This document shows, in pieces, positions 32,893 through 42,463 of a DNA stretch of 64,000 bases. The translations under genes were made by a program, and so were the position numbers. Within the stretch, counting starts at the first letter, position 1. Every line of letters begins with the position of its first letter. Origin of the DNA: Holophagales bacterium (lineage in GTDB: Bacteria > Acidobacteriota > Thermoanaerobaculia > Multivoradales > Multivoraceae); NCBI GenBank assembly GCA_009837885.1, contig VXSP01000009.1, forward strand, positions 1 through 64,000, read 5' to 3'. Under the pieces are notes generated by a model, which did no database searches, had not been told where the DNA came from, and saw only the letters and a list, made by a program, of their open reading frames with translations.

Positions 32893-34739
32893 GCGCGCTG
32901 GGACCCCGGGCACGGAGCGCCAGGCGCCGCTACGCCGGAAGGTTGGCGGTGCTGATCGCGTTCGTTGGTGTGTGGACGGGCGCGATCGCGGTGCGACTGT
33001 TCGACCTGCAGATTCGCGGGGCTGATGAGTACCGCGAACGGGCCGCGCGCCAGCAGCGAAGCGAAGTCGTCCTGAACCCCAAGCGGGGCACGATCTACGA
33101 TGCCCGCCAGCGGCCGCTCGCGGTTTCGGTGGAGACGCGCACGCTCTATGCGGAAACCGCGAAGGTAGGCGATCCGGCGGTCGTTGCCGCGGAGATTGCT
33201 CCCCTGGTGGGCCGGTCCAGGGAACGGATCGAGGCGCTGCTCAACAAGCCGGGCCACGTGCCCCTGGCGCGCAAGCTCGACCATGACGTGGCGGACCGGA
33301 TCGACCTGTCCGCGTTCCCCGGCCTCTACTTTCTCGGCGAGAGCAAGCGCAAGTACCCGATGGGTCCCCTGATGGCCCACGTGCTCGGCTTCGTCGGCAC
33401 GGACCGCAGTCTTGCCGGTCTGGAGTACCGCTATGACCGGGAAGTCGCGGGCGAATCGGTCAGACGGCATGTTCTCCGCGATGGCCAGCAGCGACTCGTG
33501 GTGGTTGCCGGTTCCCTGGGCGAGCCGAAACCGGGGGCGGACCTCCATCTGACGATCGACGCGACGATCCAGCACCTCGCGGAGCGCGCCCTGCGCGAGA
33601 CGATCGAGTCAAACGGCGCCAGCGCCGGCAGCGTCGTCATCCTGGCCCCCGAGGACTCGGCCGTGCTGGCGATGGCCTCCTACCCGACCTTCGACCCGAA
33701 CCGGTTCGGCGATTTCGGCCCGAACGAGCGGCGGAACCGCGCTTTGCAGGATTCGTACGAACCGGGCTCGACGTTCAAGATGGTCACGGCGGCCGGCGCG
33801 TTCGAGCGGGGCGTGGTTCATCCCGACCAGATCATGGACTGCGGCAACGGCCGGATCCGGGTCGGCAAGGCGCTGATCAAGGACCACAAGCCGTTTCCCG
33901 AACTGACCTTCCGCACCGCGATCGCCAAGTCGAGCAACGTCTGCGCGATCAAGGCGGGTGGCCTGGCTGGACCGGAGACGATGCGGGAACTCGTGACGGC
34001 CTTCGGCTTCGGCGAAGTCACCGGCATCGATCTTGGAGGTGAACACCCGGGCATCGTTCCGCTCCGGGTCTGGGACCGGGAGACGACGGCGTACGCCTCG
34101 ATGGGTCACGGCCTGGCGGTGACGCCTCTCCAGCTCGCGAATGCCTACGCGGCGATTGCCAATGGCGGGGTCTGGAACCGGCCCTACCTGGTCCGCGCGC
34201 TGGAACGGGAAGGGGAAGTCGTCGATGTGCGGCCCCGCAACCGGGGCCATCGCGTGATCTCCAAGGCAACGGCGTACCGCGTGATCCGCCTGCTCGAGGA
34301 GGTCGTCGTCAGCGGCACGGGCCGCAAGGCCGCGATCGCCGGCTACCGGGTGGCCGGCAAGACGGGCACGGCCGAGAAGTCGGACGCTTCCGGCTACTCG
34401 GAGACCGGCCGCGTCGCCGGTTTCGTCGGTATCGCTCCGGCGCGGGCCCCGCGCCTGGTCTGTCTGGTGATGATCGATGAGCCGTCCGTCTCCACCTCCG
34501 GCGGCGAAGTGGCGGCGCCGGCCTTTCAGCGCATCATCAGCGAAGCCCTGTTCTATCTCGGCGCCACGCCGTCGCGCCAGCCGATGGGCTGGAGCCAGCC
34601 CGTCTGGTTGCAGCCTGCGCCCGCGCCGCTTGAAGGGCCGCCGCAGATCCGGGTCGCGACGGCAGCCGGGCAGGCCGCGGCCGATCAGGACGTCGCGCCG
34701 ACGGAAGGCGAGTTGTGGACGGCGGCGGGATCGAGCTGA
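32889..34739 (+). CDS. ftsI: Septal peptidoglycan transpeptidase FtsI (PBP3)
   Basis: 616 aa class B penicillin-binding protein. Membrane anchor residues 19-36, dimerisation domain (RGTIYDARQRPLAVSVETRT), then the transpeptidase with catalytic Ser294 in STFK, the SSN motif at 348-350, and KTGTAEK at 491. No PASTA repeats; a Pro/Ala-rich tail of about 60 residues follows. It cross-links septal peptidoglycan with FtsW. GTGA overlaps the ftsL stop. Confidence 0.96.
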   Translation: MSALGPRARSARRRYAGRLAVLIAFVGVWTGAIAVRLFDLQIRGADEYRERAARQQRSEVVLNPKRGTIYDARQRPLAVSVETRTLYAETAKVGDPAVVAAEIAPLVGRSRERIEALLNKPGHVPLARKLDHDVADRIDLSAFPGLYFLGESKRKYPMGPLMAHVLGFVGTDRSLAGLEYRYDREVAGESVRRHVLRDGQQRLVVVAGSLGEPKPGADLHLTIDATIQHLAERALRETIESNGASAGSVVILAPEDSAVLAMASYPTFDPNRFGDFGPNERRNRALQDSYEPGSTFKMVTAAGAFERGVVHPDQIMDCGNGRIRVGKALIKDHKPFPELTFRTAIAKSSNVCAIKAGGLAGPETMRELVTAFGFGEVTGIDLGGEHPGIVPLRVWDRETTAYASMGHGLAVTPLQLANAYAAIANGGVWNRPYLVRALEREGEVVDVRPRNRGHRVISKATAYRVIRLLEEVVVSGTGRKAAIAGYRVAGKTGTAEKSDASGYSETGRVAGFVGIAPARAPRLVCLVMIDEPSVSTSGGEVAAPAFQRIISEALFYLGATPSRQPMGWSQPVWLQPAPAPLEGPPQIRVATAAGQAAADQDVAPTEGELWTAAGSS

Positions 34740-36286
34740 TGAGACTCGGCGACGCGGTCGCCGACCTGCCTCTGCGCTCAGATCTGAGCCCTCCCGCGGC
34801 CGATACGGAAGTCACCGGGATTCAGCACGACTCCCGGCGCATCGGCAGCGGCGATCTCTTCGTGGCCTGGCGGGGCGAGGTCCACGATGGCCGGGCCTTC
34901 GCGACCGATGCCATAGCCCGCGGCGCCGCCGCGGTCCTTTCCTTCGGACCCCCGCCTGCCGCGCCTTCCGTTCCCTGGCTGGAGGTCGACGATCCACGGG
35001 GCCGGATGGGGCCGGTGGCCGCCAGACTGTACGACCACCCCGAGCGGGAGCTCGTGACCGTCGGGATCACCGGCACGAACGGCAAGAGCACGACCGCCCA
35101 GTTGATCGGCTCCTGCCTGACTCATGCCGGTCGATCGGCGGCGGTGATCGGAACCCTGGGCAGGAGCGTCCACCTGCCGGGCGCCGGGCTTTCCGACACG
35201 AGGCCGCTGAGTTCCACCTTCTCCGGCCGGACGACGCCGGAGAGCAGCGACCTGTTTCGGATCCTCAGACGGGCCGTGGATCTGGGAGCGCGGTCCGCGG
35301 CGGTCGAGGTCTCGTCCCACGCGCTCGATCAGGGGCGGCTGAACGGGATGAAGTTCGACGCCGCCGTGTTCACGAACCTCACCCGCGACCATCTCGACTA
35401 TCACCCGTCGATGGAGGCCTACTACGAGGCCAAGCGCCGGCTCTTCTCCCTGCTTCGCTCGGGCGGTCGCGCGGTGATCAACGTCGACGACGAGTACGGC
35501 CGCCGGCTGGCGCTGGAGGTCGGGAACGACGCTGACGTGTGGCGCTACAGCGCCGCCGGCCGTAGCGATGCCGAGGTGCGCGTCGTCCGGTCCGAACTCG
35601 ACCTCGCGGGCGTCCGGGCCGAGATCGAGACGCCGGGGCGCGATCTCTCGCTCGTCAGCCGGCTGCTCGGCCGGTTCAATCTCGAGAACCTGACGGCGGC
35701 CGTGGCCGCCGCCGCCGCCATGGGAGTGTCGCCCGACGTGATCCGGGCGGCGGTTGCCGCGGAGAAGCCCCCGGACGGCCGGCTGGAGCCCGTGGACCGC
35801 GGGCAGGAGTTTCCTGTGCTCGTCGACTACGCCCACACCGACGGCGGTCTACGCGCCGCGATCGGGGCGATCGGCGAACTGAGCGACCGGCGCATCCTGG
35901 TCGTGTTCGGCTGCGGCGGCGACCGGGATCGCGGCAAGCGGGAGTTGATGGGGCGCGCGGTGGGCGAACTCGCGGATCTCGCCATCGTCACCGACGACAA
36001 CCCACGGAGCGAAGACCCGGCGCGGATCCACCGGGCGATCGTGGCCGGGCTGGCGGCGGCAGCGGGTTGCGGCCACGAGGTCGTCCCCGATCGCCGCGCG
36101 GCGATTCGGCGAGCCGTCAGATTGGCTGCAGCCGAACCGGGGTGGGTGGTGCTCATCGCGGGCAAGGGTCACGAGGCGACGCAGACGATAGGGGAACGCG
36201 AGTTGCCCTTTCGGGACCGGGACGAGGCCGAGCTGGCCCTGATTGCGCTGAACGGGGAGTTCCGAGGTGAGACGGCCCCTTGCTGA
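34739..36286 (+). CDS. murE: UDP-MurNAc-L-Ala-D-Glu:meso-diaminopimelate ligase MurE
   Basis: 515 aa Mur ligase. Substrate domain (GIQHDSRRIGSGDLFVAWRG), ATP loop GITGTNGKSTTAQL, HTDG-containing central domain, C-terminal VTDDNPRSEDPARIHRAI. The DNPR motif marks meso-diaminopimelate-adding MurE, predicting DAP-type peptidoglycan. ATG 34739 overlaps the ftsI stop (TGATG); a GTG at 34715 is possible but lies inside ftsI. Confidence 0.96.
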   Translation: MRLGDAVADLPLRSDLSPPAADTEVTGIQHDSRRIGSGDLFVAWRGEVHDGRAFATDAIARGAAAVLSFGPPPAAPSVPWLEVDDPRGRMGPVAARLYDHPERELVTVGITGTNGKSTTAQLIGSCLTHAGRSAAVIGTLGRSVHLPGAGLSDTRPLSSTFSGRTTPESSDLFRILRRAVDLGARSAAVEVSSHALDQGRLNGMKFDAAVFTNLTRDHLDYHPSMEAYYEAKRRLFSLLRSGGRAVINVDDEYGRRLALEVGNDADVWRYSAAGRSDAEVRVVRSELDLAGVRAEIETPGRDLSLVSRLLGRFNLENLTAAVAAAAAMGVSPDVIRAAVAAEKPPDGRLEPVDRGQEFPVLVDYAHTDGGLRAAIGAIGELSDRRILVVFGCGGDRDRGKRELMGRAVGELADLAIVTDDNPRSEDPARIHRAIVAGLAAAAGCGHEVVPDRRAAIRRAVRLAAAEPGWVVLIAGKGHEATQTIGERELPFRDRDEAELALIALNGEFRGETAPC

Positions 36287-37742
36287 TGCGGCACTTGTCA
36301 TGAGCGGCACCCTGATCGGAGACGTCGACGCAGGCGCCTGCTACCGCGGCGCTGCCATCGACTCACGGCGGGTCGAGGGCGGCGAGCTCTTCTTCGCGCT
36401 TCCAGGGGAGCGGACCGACGGCCACCGCTTCGTTGCCGCGGCCCTGGCCGCGGGCGCGGCGGCGGTCGTGGTCAGAACCCCGGTCGAGGACGCCGGCGGT
36501 CCCCAGATCCGCGTCGACGACGTGACGGAGGCGCTCCACGACCTGACCCGAGATCACCGGCGACTGCTCGATGTCCGGGTGGCCGGCGTGACTGGTTCGG
36601 CGGGCAAGACGACGACGAAGGACCTGCTGGCCCTGCTTCTCGGCGAGCGCTGGCGGGTGCGGAAGAGCCCGGGCAACCTGAACAACCTGCTCGGCTTCCC
36701 GCTCACCCTGCTTGCCATCGGCACGGATTGCGAGTGGCTGGTCGCCGAGATGGGGATGTCGGTGCCGGGCGAGCTGGCGGCGGTGAGTCGCCTCGGGCGG
36801 CCGGACGTGGCCATCTTCACGAATGTCAGGCCGGCACATCTGGCCGGCTTCGAGGAGCCGAATGGCGCCCCTGCCGACGTCGAGGCGATCGCCCGTGCCA
36901 AGTCGGAACTCCTGGAGGGTCTTGCTGACGACGGCCTGATCGTTGCCAACGCCGGCGACCCGCGGGTCGTCGGTCTGGTCGAGAGACACCTGGTCGCCCG
37001 CGGCGGCGCGGCCCCGGCTCCTGGGAAATGCATGGAGCGCGTGGTCTGGTTTGAAGTGGAGCCGGCACCGGGCAAGGTACCGAGCGCCGAAGTCACGGCT
37101 CACGGCCTGGAGCCCCTGGCCGGTGAGCCGGGCACGCGGTTCACGCTGGAGTACCGGGGCGATTCGGCGAACGTCGAACTGCCGCTTCACGGCAGGGTCA
37201 ACGTCGAGAACTTCCTGGCAGCGGCGGCCTGCGCCCTGCGCCTCGGCGTGCCGCTCGAGACGGTCGCGTCCGCGGCGCGCCGGCCCCGTCCCGCAGCCGG
37301 CCGCGGCGAGGTCATTTCGCTGCCGTCGGGCGCCACGCTCGTCGACGACTCCTACAACTCGAACCCCGAGGCGGCTCGCCTGGCGCTCGAGGCGGCGCGT
37401 CAGCTCGACGGCCGTCGCCATGTCGCGATCCTGGGCGACATGCTCGAGCTGGGCAGCGCCGAGCGCCGCTACCACAGGCAACTGGGCCGCGACGCCGCGG
37501 AACTCGGCTTCGGCCTGGTCGTGGGCGTTGGCGAACTGGCGTCGGAGACGGTCGCGGCCGCCGGCGAGGCCGGCGTCGAGACCGCCTGGTTTGCTGACGC
37601 GCGGACCGCGAGCGCCGGTGCTTCAGCCCTGATCAGGGAGGGCGACGTCGTCCTGGTCAAGGGCTCGCGCGGTACGGCGCTGGAGCACCTGGTCGACAGG
37701 CTGGTCCCGGAGAGGACGCCGGTTCAGGAGAGGCCGAACTGA
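36267..37742 (+). CDS. murF: UDP-MurNAc-tripeptide:D-Ala-D-Ala ligase MurF
   Basis: 491 aa. AIDSRRVEGGELFFALPGERTDGHRF substrate domain, ATP loop VTGSAGKTTTKDLLALLL (GS-AGKT variant of GTNGKT as in MurF), VDDSYNSNPEAARLAL in the central domain and ILGDMLELGSAERRYHRQLG. The GTG start overlaps murE by 20 bases and is needed to keep the family N-terminus (LADAALVMSGTLIGD). It adds the terminal dipeptide to the cytoplasmic precursor. Confidence 0.96.
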   Translation: MRRPLADAALVMSGTLIGDVDAGACYRGAAIDSRRVEGGELFFALPGERTDGHRFVAAALAAGAAAVVVRTPVEDAGGPQIRVDDVTEALHDLTRDHRRLLDVRVAGVTGSAGKTTTKDLLALLLGERWRVRKSPGNLNNLLGFPLTLLAIGTDCEWLVAEMGMSVPGELAAVSRLGRPDVAIFTNVRPAHLAGFEEPNGAPADVEAIARAKSELLEGLADDGLIVANAGDPRVVGLVERHLVARGGAAPAPGKCMERVVWFEVEPAPGKVPSAEVTAHGLEPLAGEPGTRFTLEYRGDSANVELPLHGRVNVENFLAAAACALRLGVPLETVASAARRPRPAAGRGEVISLPSGATLVDDSYNSNPEAARLALEAARQLDGRRHVAILGDMLELGSAERRYHRQLGRDAAELGFGLVVGVGELASETVAAAGEAGVETAWFADARTASAGASALIREGDVVLVKGSRGTALEHLVDRLVPERTPVQERPN

Positions 37743-38818
37743 TGCTCCTGGAACTGCTCCTGCCGCTCGGCGATCGGATCGCTCCCTTCAACGTCATTCA
37801 GTACATCACCTTCCGTTGCGCCTGCGCGGCCCTCACCGGCGTCGTGCTCAGCCTCCTCCTGGGCCCCAGCTTCATTCGAACGGCGCGCAGGCTCTCGATC
37901 GGCCAGACGATCCGCGAGGAAGGCCCGGAGCGGCACCAGAGCAAGGCCGGCACGCCGACGATGGGCGGGTTGCTGATCCTGACCGCCGTCATCGTGCCGA
38001 CCCTGCTGTGGTCGGATCTCTCGAACGTCTACGTCTGGCTAGCCATCGGTACGACGATCGGGCTGGGCGCCGTGGGCTTCGTGGACGACCTGCTCAAGGT
38101 GAGACGGCGCCACAACGGGGGCCTGAGCATGAGGGCGAAGTTCGCCCTGCAGTTGGTCGTGGGCGCGGCGCTCGGCGCCGCCCTCGTCAACCTCACGGAA
38201 CTCGACCCGACTCTGAGCTTCCCTTTCTTCAAGACCCTGGTGCTCGAACTCGGGGTCTTCTACATCCCCTTCGTGGCGATCCTGATCGCGGGTTCCTCGA
38301 ACGCGGTCAACCTGACGGACGGTCTCGACGGGCTGGCCATCGGCGCCACCCTGGTGGCGGCCGCCACCTACGCGATCTTCGTCTACATCGCCGGCAACTC
38401 GATCGCCGCCGGCTACCTGCAGGTGTCCTACGTGCCGGGGGCCGGCGAGGTCGCGATCATCTGTTCCGCCCTGGTCGGGGCCAGTCTCGGCTTCCTCTGG
38501 TTCAACGCCCATCCCGCCCAGGTGTTCATGGGCGATGTGGGGTCGCTGGCGATCGGCGGCACGATCGGGGCGGTGGCCGTGCTCTCGAAGCAGGAGCTGC
38601 TGCTCGTGCTGGTCGGGGGGCTGTTCGTCCTGGAGGCGCTGTCGGTGATCGTCCAGGTCGCGTCATTCAAGATGACCGGCCGGCGGGTCCTGCGGATGGC
38701 GCCGCTCCATCACCACTTCGAACTCCGCGGGTGGAGCGAGAACCAGGTCATCGTCCGGTTCTGGATCCTCGCCGTCCTGTTCGCCTTCCTGGGTCTCTCG
38801 ACCCTCAAGCTGAGGTAG
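37742..38818 (+). CDS. mraY: Phospho-MurNAc-pentapeptide translocase MraY
   Basis: 358 aa, 10 membrane segments. Diagnostic: HQSKAGTPTMGGLLIL, FVDDLLKV, the active-site SNAVNLTDGLDGLA and the C-terminal APLHHHFELRGWSENQV. It transfers phospho-MurNAc-pentapeptide to undecaprenyl phosphate (lipid I) at the inner membrane. ATG shares a base with the murF stop. Confidence 0.98.
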   Translation: MLLELLLPLGDRIAPFNVIQYITFRCACAALTGVVLSLLLGPSFIRTARRLSIGQTIREEGPERHQSKAGTPTMGGLLILTAVIVPTLLWSDLSNVYVWLAIGTTIGLGAVGFVDDLLKVRRRHNGGLSMRAKFALQLVVGAALGAALVNLTELDPTLSFPFFKTLVLELGVFYIPFVAILIAGSSNAVNLTDGLDGLAIGATLVAAATYAIFVYIAGNSIAAGYLQVSYVPGAGEVAIICSALVGASLGFLWFNAHPAQVFMGDVGSLAIGGTIGAVAVLSKQELLLVLVGGLFVLEALSVIVQVASFKMTGRRVLRMAPLHHHFELRGWSENQVIVRFWILAVLFAFLGLSTLKLR

Positions 38819-38821
38819 CGG

Positions 38822-40276
38822 GTGACCCTTGAAGTGAGCCGGGACGGGATGACCGCAGCAACGCCGGTTTCCTCGTGGCGGAGCGTGCTGGTCTACGGCC
38901 TGGGCCTGTCGGGCGTGGCCGCGTCCCGGGCCCTGTCCGACCGGGACGTCCGGGTGATGGCGGTGGACGGCCGCCCGGCCCCGGACCTGGGAGCGGCTGC
39001 CCGCGAACTCCTGCGAACGGGCCGGGTCGACCGGTTGTTGGCCGAGGAAGAGATCCGGTTGCCGGCCGGCCTCGACGCGATCGTGTTGAGTCCGGGTGTG
39101 CCGCCGGACCGTCCGCTCCTGCGGGCCGCCCGGTCGGCGGGCGTTCCGGTCCTGGCCGAGGTCGAACTCGCGTGGCGCCTGCTGGAGGCGAAGGCCTCGC
39201 CGACCGTGGTCGGCGTGACCGGCAGCAACGGCAAGAGCACGACGACCGCGCTGACCGGGGCGCTGCTCGAGGCGGCGGGCTATCCGGTCGAGGTCTGCGG
39301 CAACATCGGCACACCGCTCTGCGCCCGGGTCGACGGTCCGCCGGACCGCGTCTTCGTGGTGGAACTCTCGAGCTTCCAGCTCGAGGCGGTGGACCGGTTC
39401 CGTCCACGCGCGGCGGCCCTGCTCAACATCAGCCCCGACCATCTCGACCGCTACGCGAACGTCGCGGAGTACGCGGCCGCGAAGGCGCGCATCTTCGGCA
39501 GGCAGGCCGCCGGCGACGTCGCGGTCGTGAACGCCGACGACAGCGAGGCCCGTCGCTGGAGCGGCGGTCGCCGCGGCGCGCCGCCCGCGGTCAGACGCCG
39601 GTTCTTCTCCCGGTTGCGAAGGGTCGAGGACGGCTGCTATCTCGACCGGGACCGGGTGATCGAAGTGGGACCGGAGTTCCGGCGGGAGCTGTTCCGTCTT
39701 GGCGACCTGAGGCTCGACGGGCTGCACAACGTGGAGAACGCGATGGCGGCCGCCCTCCTCGCGACGGCCGTCGGCGCCGACCCGAGCGGATTCGCGCCGG
39801 CGCTGCGCGGCTTTGACGGCCTGCCGCACCGGATGCGCCTCGCCGGCACGGTCGGCGGCGTGCGCTACTACAACGACTCGAAGGCGACGAACCCGGCGGC
39901 GGCCGTGAGGGCGCTGGCCGGGTTCGGGGACGGCAGCGTCCACCTGATCCTCGGCGGCCGGGCGAAGGACGAAGGCGCCGCCTTCAGCGAACTGGCGTCG
40001 GTAGCCGCCGTCAAGGCGGCGGCGGTGTACCTGATCGGTGAGGCGGCGCCGGCAATCGCCTCGGTGCTCACAGACGCTACCGAGCGCCGCCTCTGCGGGA
40101 CGCTCGAACGGGCTGTCCAGGCGGCGTCGACGGCTTCAAGCGAGGGCCAGGCGGTTCTGCTCTCGCCGGCCTGCGCCAGCTTCGACCAGTTCGAGGACTT
40201 CGCGGATCGCGGGTGCCGTTTCGAGGAACAGGTACGGGCGCTTGCCGCGGCCGGCCGGGAAGGCGGCCATGGCTAG
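38822..40276 (+). CDS. murD: UDP-MurNAc-L-Ala:D-glutamate ligase MurD
   Basis: 484 aa. N-terminal Rossmann-like YGLGLSGVAASRAL, ATP loop GVTGSNGKSTTTAL, SSFQLEAVDRFRPRAAALLNISPDHLDRY, and YYNDSKATNPAAAVRAL with LILGGRAKDEGAAF in the C-terminal half. The GTG start is 3 bases after mraY; an ATG at 38849 would still leave the Rossmann motif intact. Confidence 0.96.
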   Translation: MTLEVSRDGMTAATPVSSWRSVLVYGLGLSGVAASRALSDRDVRVMAVDGRPAPDLGAAARELLRTGRVDRLLAEEEIRLPAGLDAIVLSPGVPPDRPLLRAARSAGVPVLAEVELAWRLLEAKASPTVVGVTGSNGKSTTTALTGALLEAAGYPVEVCGNIGTPLCARVDGPPDRVFVVELSSFQLEAVDRFRPRAAALLNISPDHLDRYANVAEYAAAKARIFGRQAAGDVAVVNADDSEARRWSGGRRGAPPAVRRRFFSRLRRVEDGCYLDRDRVIEVGPEFRRELFRLGDLRLDGLHNVENAMAAALLATAVGADPSGFAPALRGFDGLPHRMRLAGTVGGVRYYNDSKATNPAAAVRALAGFGDGSVHLILGGRAKDEGAAFSELASVAAVKAAAVYLIGEAAPAIASVLTDATERRLCGTLERAVQAASTASSEGQAVLLSPACASFDQFEDFADRGCRFEEQVRALAAAGREGGHG

Positions 40277-41345
40277 GAAGCTCGCGATCGACAAGGTTCT
40301 CTTCACGGTCGTCGTGCTGCTCGTCGTTGGGGGCCTGGTGATGGTCTACTCGGCCAATCCGCCCGACCCCGACGGCGGCTTCAAGCGCCAGTTCGTCACC
40401 CAGTTGCTGGCCGCCGTCGTCGGTCTGGCGGCGATGCTGGTGCTCATGAGCATCGACTACCGGAGCTGGGCGAAGCCCTGGCTGGCCTACGCCGGCCTCG
40501 GCGCGTCGCTCGTCCTCCTGGTCGCCGTGCTGGCGGCGGCGCCGATCAACGGCAGCAGCCGCTGGTTGTCGGTGGGACCATTGACCTTCCAGCCCTCCGA
40601 ACTGGCCAAGATCGCGGTCGTCGTCTTCATCGCCTACCAGATCCACCGCTGTCCGGAAGGGGTAAGCCAGCCCCGGGTGCTCGTGCCATGTGGCCTCGCG
40701 GTGGGTCTGGTTACGCTGCTCGTCCTGCAGGCGCCGGACTTCGGCAGCGCCGCGCTCATTCTCGGGATCGCCGGCGTCATGCTGTTCCTTGCCGGCCTCT
40801 CCTGGCGCTGGATCGTCCCCGCGATGGTGGTTCTGCCGGGGTTGTTCGCTCTCTTCATCTGGGCCGAGCCCTATCGCAGGGAGCGTCTCCTCGGCTTTCT
40901 CTCACCGGAGAACGACCCCTCGGGGAACGGCTTTCAGGTGCTGCAGTCCCTGATTGCGATCGGATCGGGCGGCGTGACCGGCCAGGGTCTGGGCGAGAGC
41001 GCCCAGAAGCTCTACTTCCTGCCGCTCGCGACTTCCGACTTCATCTTCTCGATCGTCAGCGAGGAACTTGGACTGCTCGGCGCCGTCGCGGTGCTGGCCG
41101 CGTTCGCCGTGCTTGCCTGGCGCGGCTATGTCGCCGGACACCGTGCGCCGGATGCCTTCGGCCGCTTCCTTGCCTGGGGGCTGACGTCGGCCGTCCTGAT
41201 CCAGGTTCTGGTCAACGTCAGCGTCACCGTTGGACTGGTTCCGGTGACGGGCACGCCATTGCCGTTTCTGTCGCACGGGGGGTCATCCCTGGTCATGACC
41301 CTCGTCGCATGCGGTCTGCTGTTGAGCGTCTCGGAGCATGGATGA
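40269..41345 (+). CDS. ftsW: Septal peptidoglycan polymerase FtsW (SEDS)
   Basis: 358 aa, 10 membrane segments. SEDS signatures: GSSRWLSVGPLTFQPSELAK, ENDPSGNGFQVLQSLIAIGS, EELGLLGAVAVL, and PVTGTPLPFLSHGGSSLV. The ATG overlaps the murD stop by 8 bases. Works with FtsI to polymerise and cross-link septal wall. Confidence 0.96.
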   Translation: MARKLAIDKVLFTVVVLLVVGGLVMVYSANPPDPDGGFKRQFVTQLLAAVVGLAAMLVLMSIDYRSWAKPWLAYAGLGASLVLLVAVLAAAPINGSSRWLSVGPLTFQPSELAKIAVVVFIAYQIHRCPEGVSQPRVLVPCGLAVGLVTLLVLQAPDFGSAALILGIAGVMLFLAGLSWRWIVPAMVVLPGLFALFIWAEPYRRERLLGFLSPENDPSGNGFQVLQSLIAIGSGGVTGQGLGESAQKLYFLPLATSDFIFSIVSEELGLLGAVAVLAAFAVLAWRGYVAGHRAPDAFGRFLAWGLTSAVLIQVLVNVSVTVGLVPVTGTPLPFLSHGGSSLVMTLVACGLLLSVSEHG

Positions 41346-42463
41346 GCACCGGCACTCACCGCGGCACGGTCGTCTTCTCGGGCGGCGGCACGGGCGGCCA
41401 CGTGTTCCCCGGCCTGGCGGTGGCCGAGGAGCTGCGGACCCGCGGCTGGGACGCCGCCTGGATCGGTCGCCGCGGCAGCCTGGAGGAGCGGCTGGTTGCT
41501 TCGGCCGGGGTCGACTTCAGGGCGATGCCCGCCCGCCCGTTCGTGGACCGTGGCGGCGCCCAGCGGGCGGTTGCCCTGGCGGTCCTTCTGCTGTCGACAC
41601 TCCGCGCCGCGGCGCTGCTGCGCCGGTTCCGGGCGGCGCTCGTGTTCGCGACCGGCGGCTACGTCTGCGCTCCGGCGGCCCTGGCGTCCCGGCTCCACGG
41701 CTGCGGGCTCTACCTGCTCGAACCGAACGCGGAGAGCGGCTCCGCGAACCGGACACTGTCGCGCTTCGCGACCGAGGCGGGCGTCGCCTTCGAGTCCGCG
41801 GCCGGTGGTCTGGCGTGCGAGGCGCGCCTGGTCGGCGTGCCGGTGCGCCGCGCCTTCCGGGAGATCGACGAACTGCGTCTGGCCGGCGATCGCGTTCGGA
41901 TCCTGGTGCTTGGCGGCAGTCAGGGTTCCGATGCGCTCAACCGTCATCTGCCGGGCCTGTTCGCCCGTGCCGCCGGGCCGGACCAGGTCGAAGTCACGCA
42001 CCAGTCCGGTCCGGCCTCGGTCGACGAGACCCGCGAACGCTACCGGGAGGTGGCGACGCCTGGGCTTTCCTCGACGGTGACCGGCTTCATCCAGGACACC
42101 GCCGGCGCGATGCAGGCGCACGACCTGATCGTGTCGCGCGCCGGGGCGGTGACCGTGGCCGAGATCGCGGCCGCCGGCCGGCCGGCGGTCTACGTTCCGT
42201 TGCCGATGGCCGCCGGACACCAGCGCGGCAACGCCGGTGCGATGGTCGAGGCGGGCGCCGCGATCCTCGTCGAGCAGGAGGAACTGCGGGACGAGGCGGC
42301 CGCGGAGCGCTGCGCGCGGCTCTTTGGGGATCGCGAGCGTCTTCTGGCCATGGCGCGGACGGCCCGGGGCCTGAGCCGGAACGACGCGGCGACCGACATC
42401 GCCGCCCGGGTGTGCGAGATCGCGGAGCGTGGAGTCTCCAGGCGTCGGCGGAGGGCCGGCTGA
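41342..42463 (+). CDS. murG: UDP-GlcNAc:lipid I N-acetylglucosaminyltransferase MurG
   Basis: 373 aa GT28 enzyme. GGGTGGHVFPGLAVAEEL at the N-terminus, GGYVCAPAALASRL, second glycine motif LVLGGSQGSDALNRHLP, and the nucleotide-sugar site SRAGAVTVAEIAAAGRPAVYVPLP. It makes lipid II on the inner face of the membrane. ATGA overlaps the ftsW stop; the open frame extends upstream through ftsW but that part is antiphase sequence. Confidence 0.96.
   Translation: MSTGTHRGTVVFSGGGTGGHVFPGLAVAEELRTRGWDAAWIGRRGSLEERLVASAGVDFRAMPARPFVDRGGAQRAVALAVLLLSTLRAAALLRRFRAALVFATGGYVCAPAALASRLHGCGLYLLEPNAESGSANRTLSRFATEAGVAFESAAGGLACEARLVGVPVRRAFREIDELRLAGDRVRILVLGGSQGSDALNRHLPGLFARAAGPDQVEVTHQSGPASVDETRERYREVATPGLSSTVTGFIQDTAGAMQAHDLIVSRAGAVTVAEIAAAGRPAVYVPLPMAAGHQRGNAGAMVEAGAAILVEQEELRDEAAAERCARLFGDRERLLAMARTARGLSRNDAATDIAARVCEIAERGVSRRRRRAG

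Noticed and set aside
36300..37742. Shorter murF from ATG 36300
   Set aside because: It would remove the conserved N-terminal helix (LADAALVMSGTLIGD) of the UDP-substrate domain.
40688..41341. In-frame upstream extension of murG into ftsW
   Set aside because: FtsW is complete in its own frame and the extension is Arg/Gly-rich antiphase sequence; MurG starts at the ATGA overlap.
41338..42462. In-frame upstream extension of murC through murG, suggesting a large fusion
   Set aside because: The extension is the +1 frame of murG, without ligase or transferase motifs; MurC begins normally at the ATG overlapping the murG stop.
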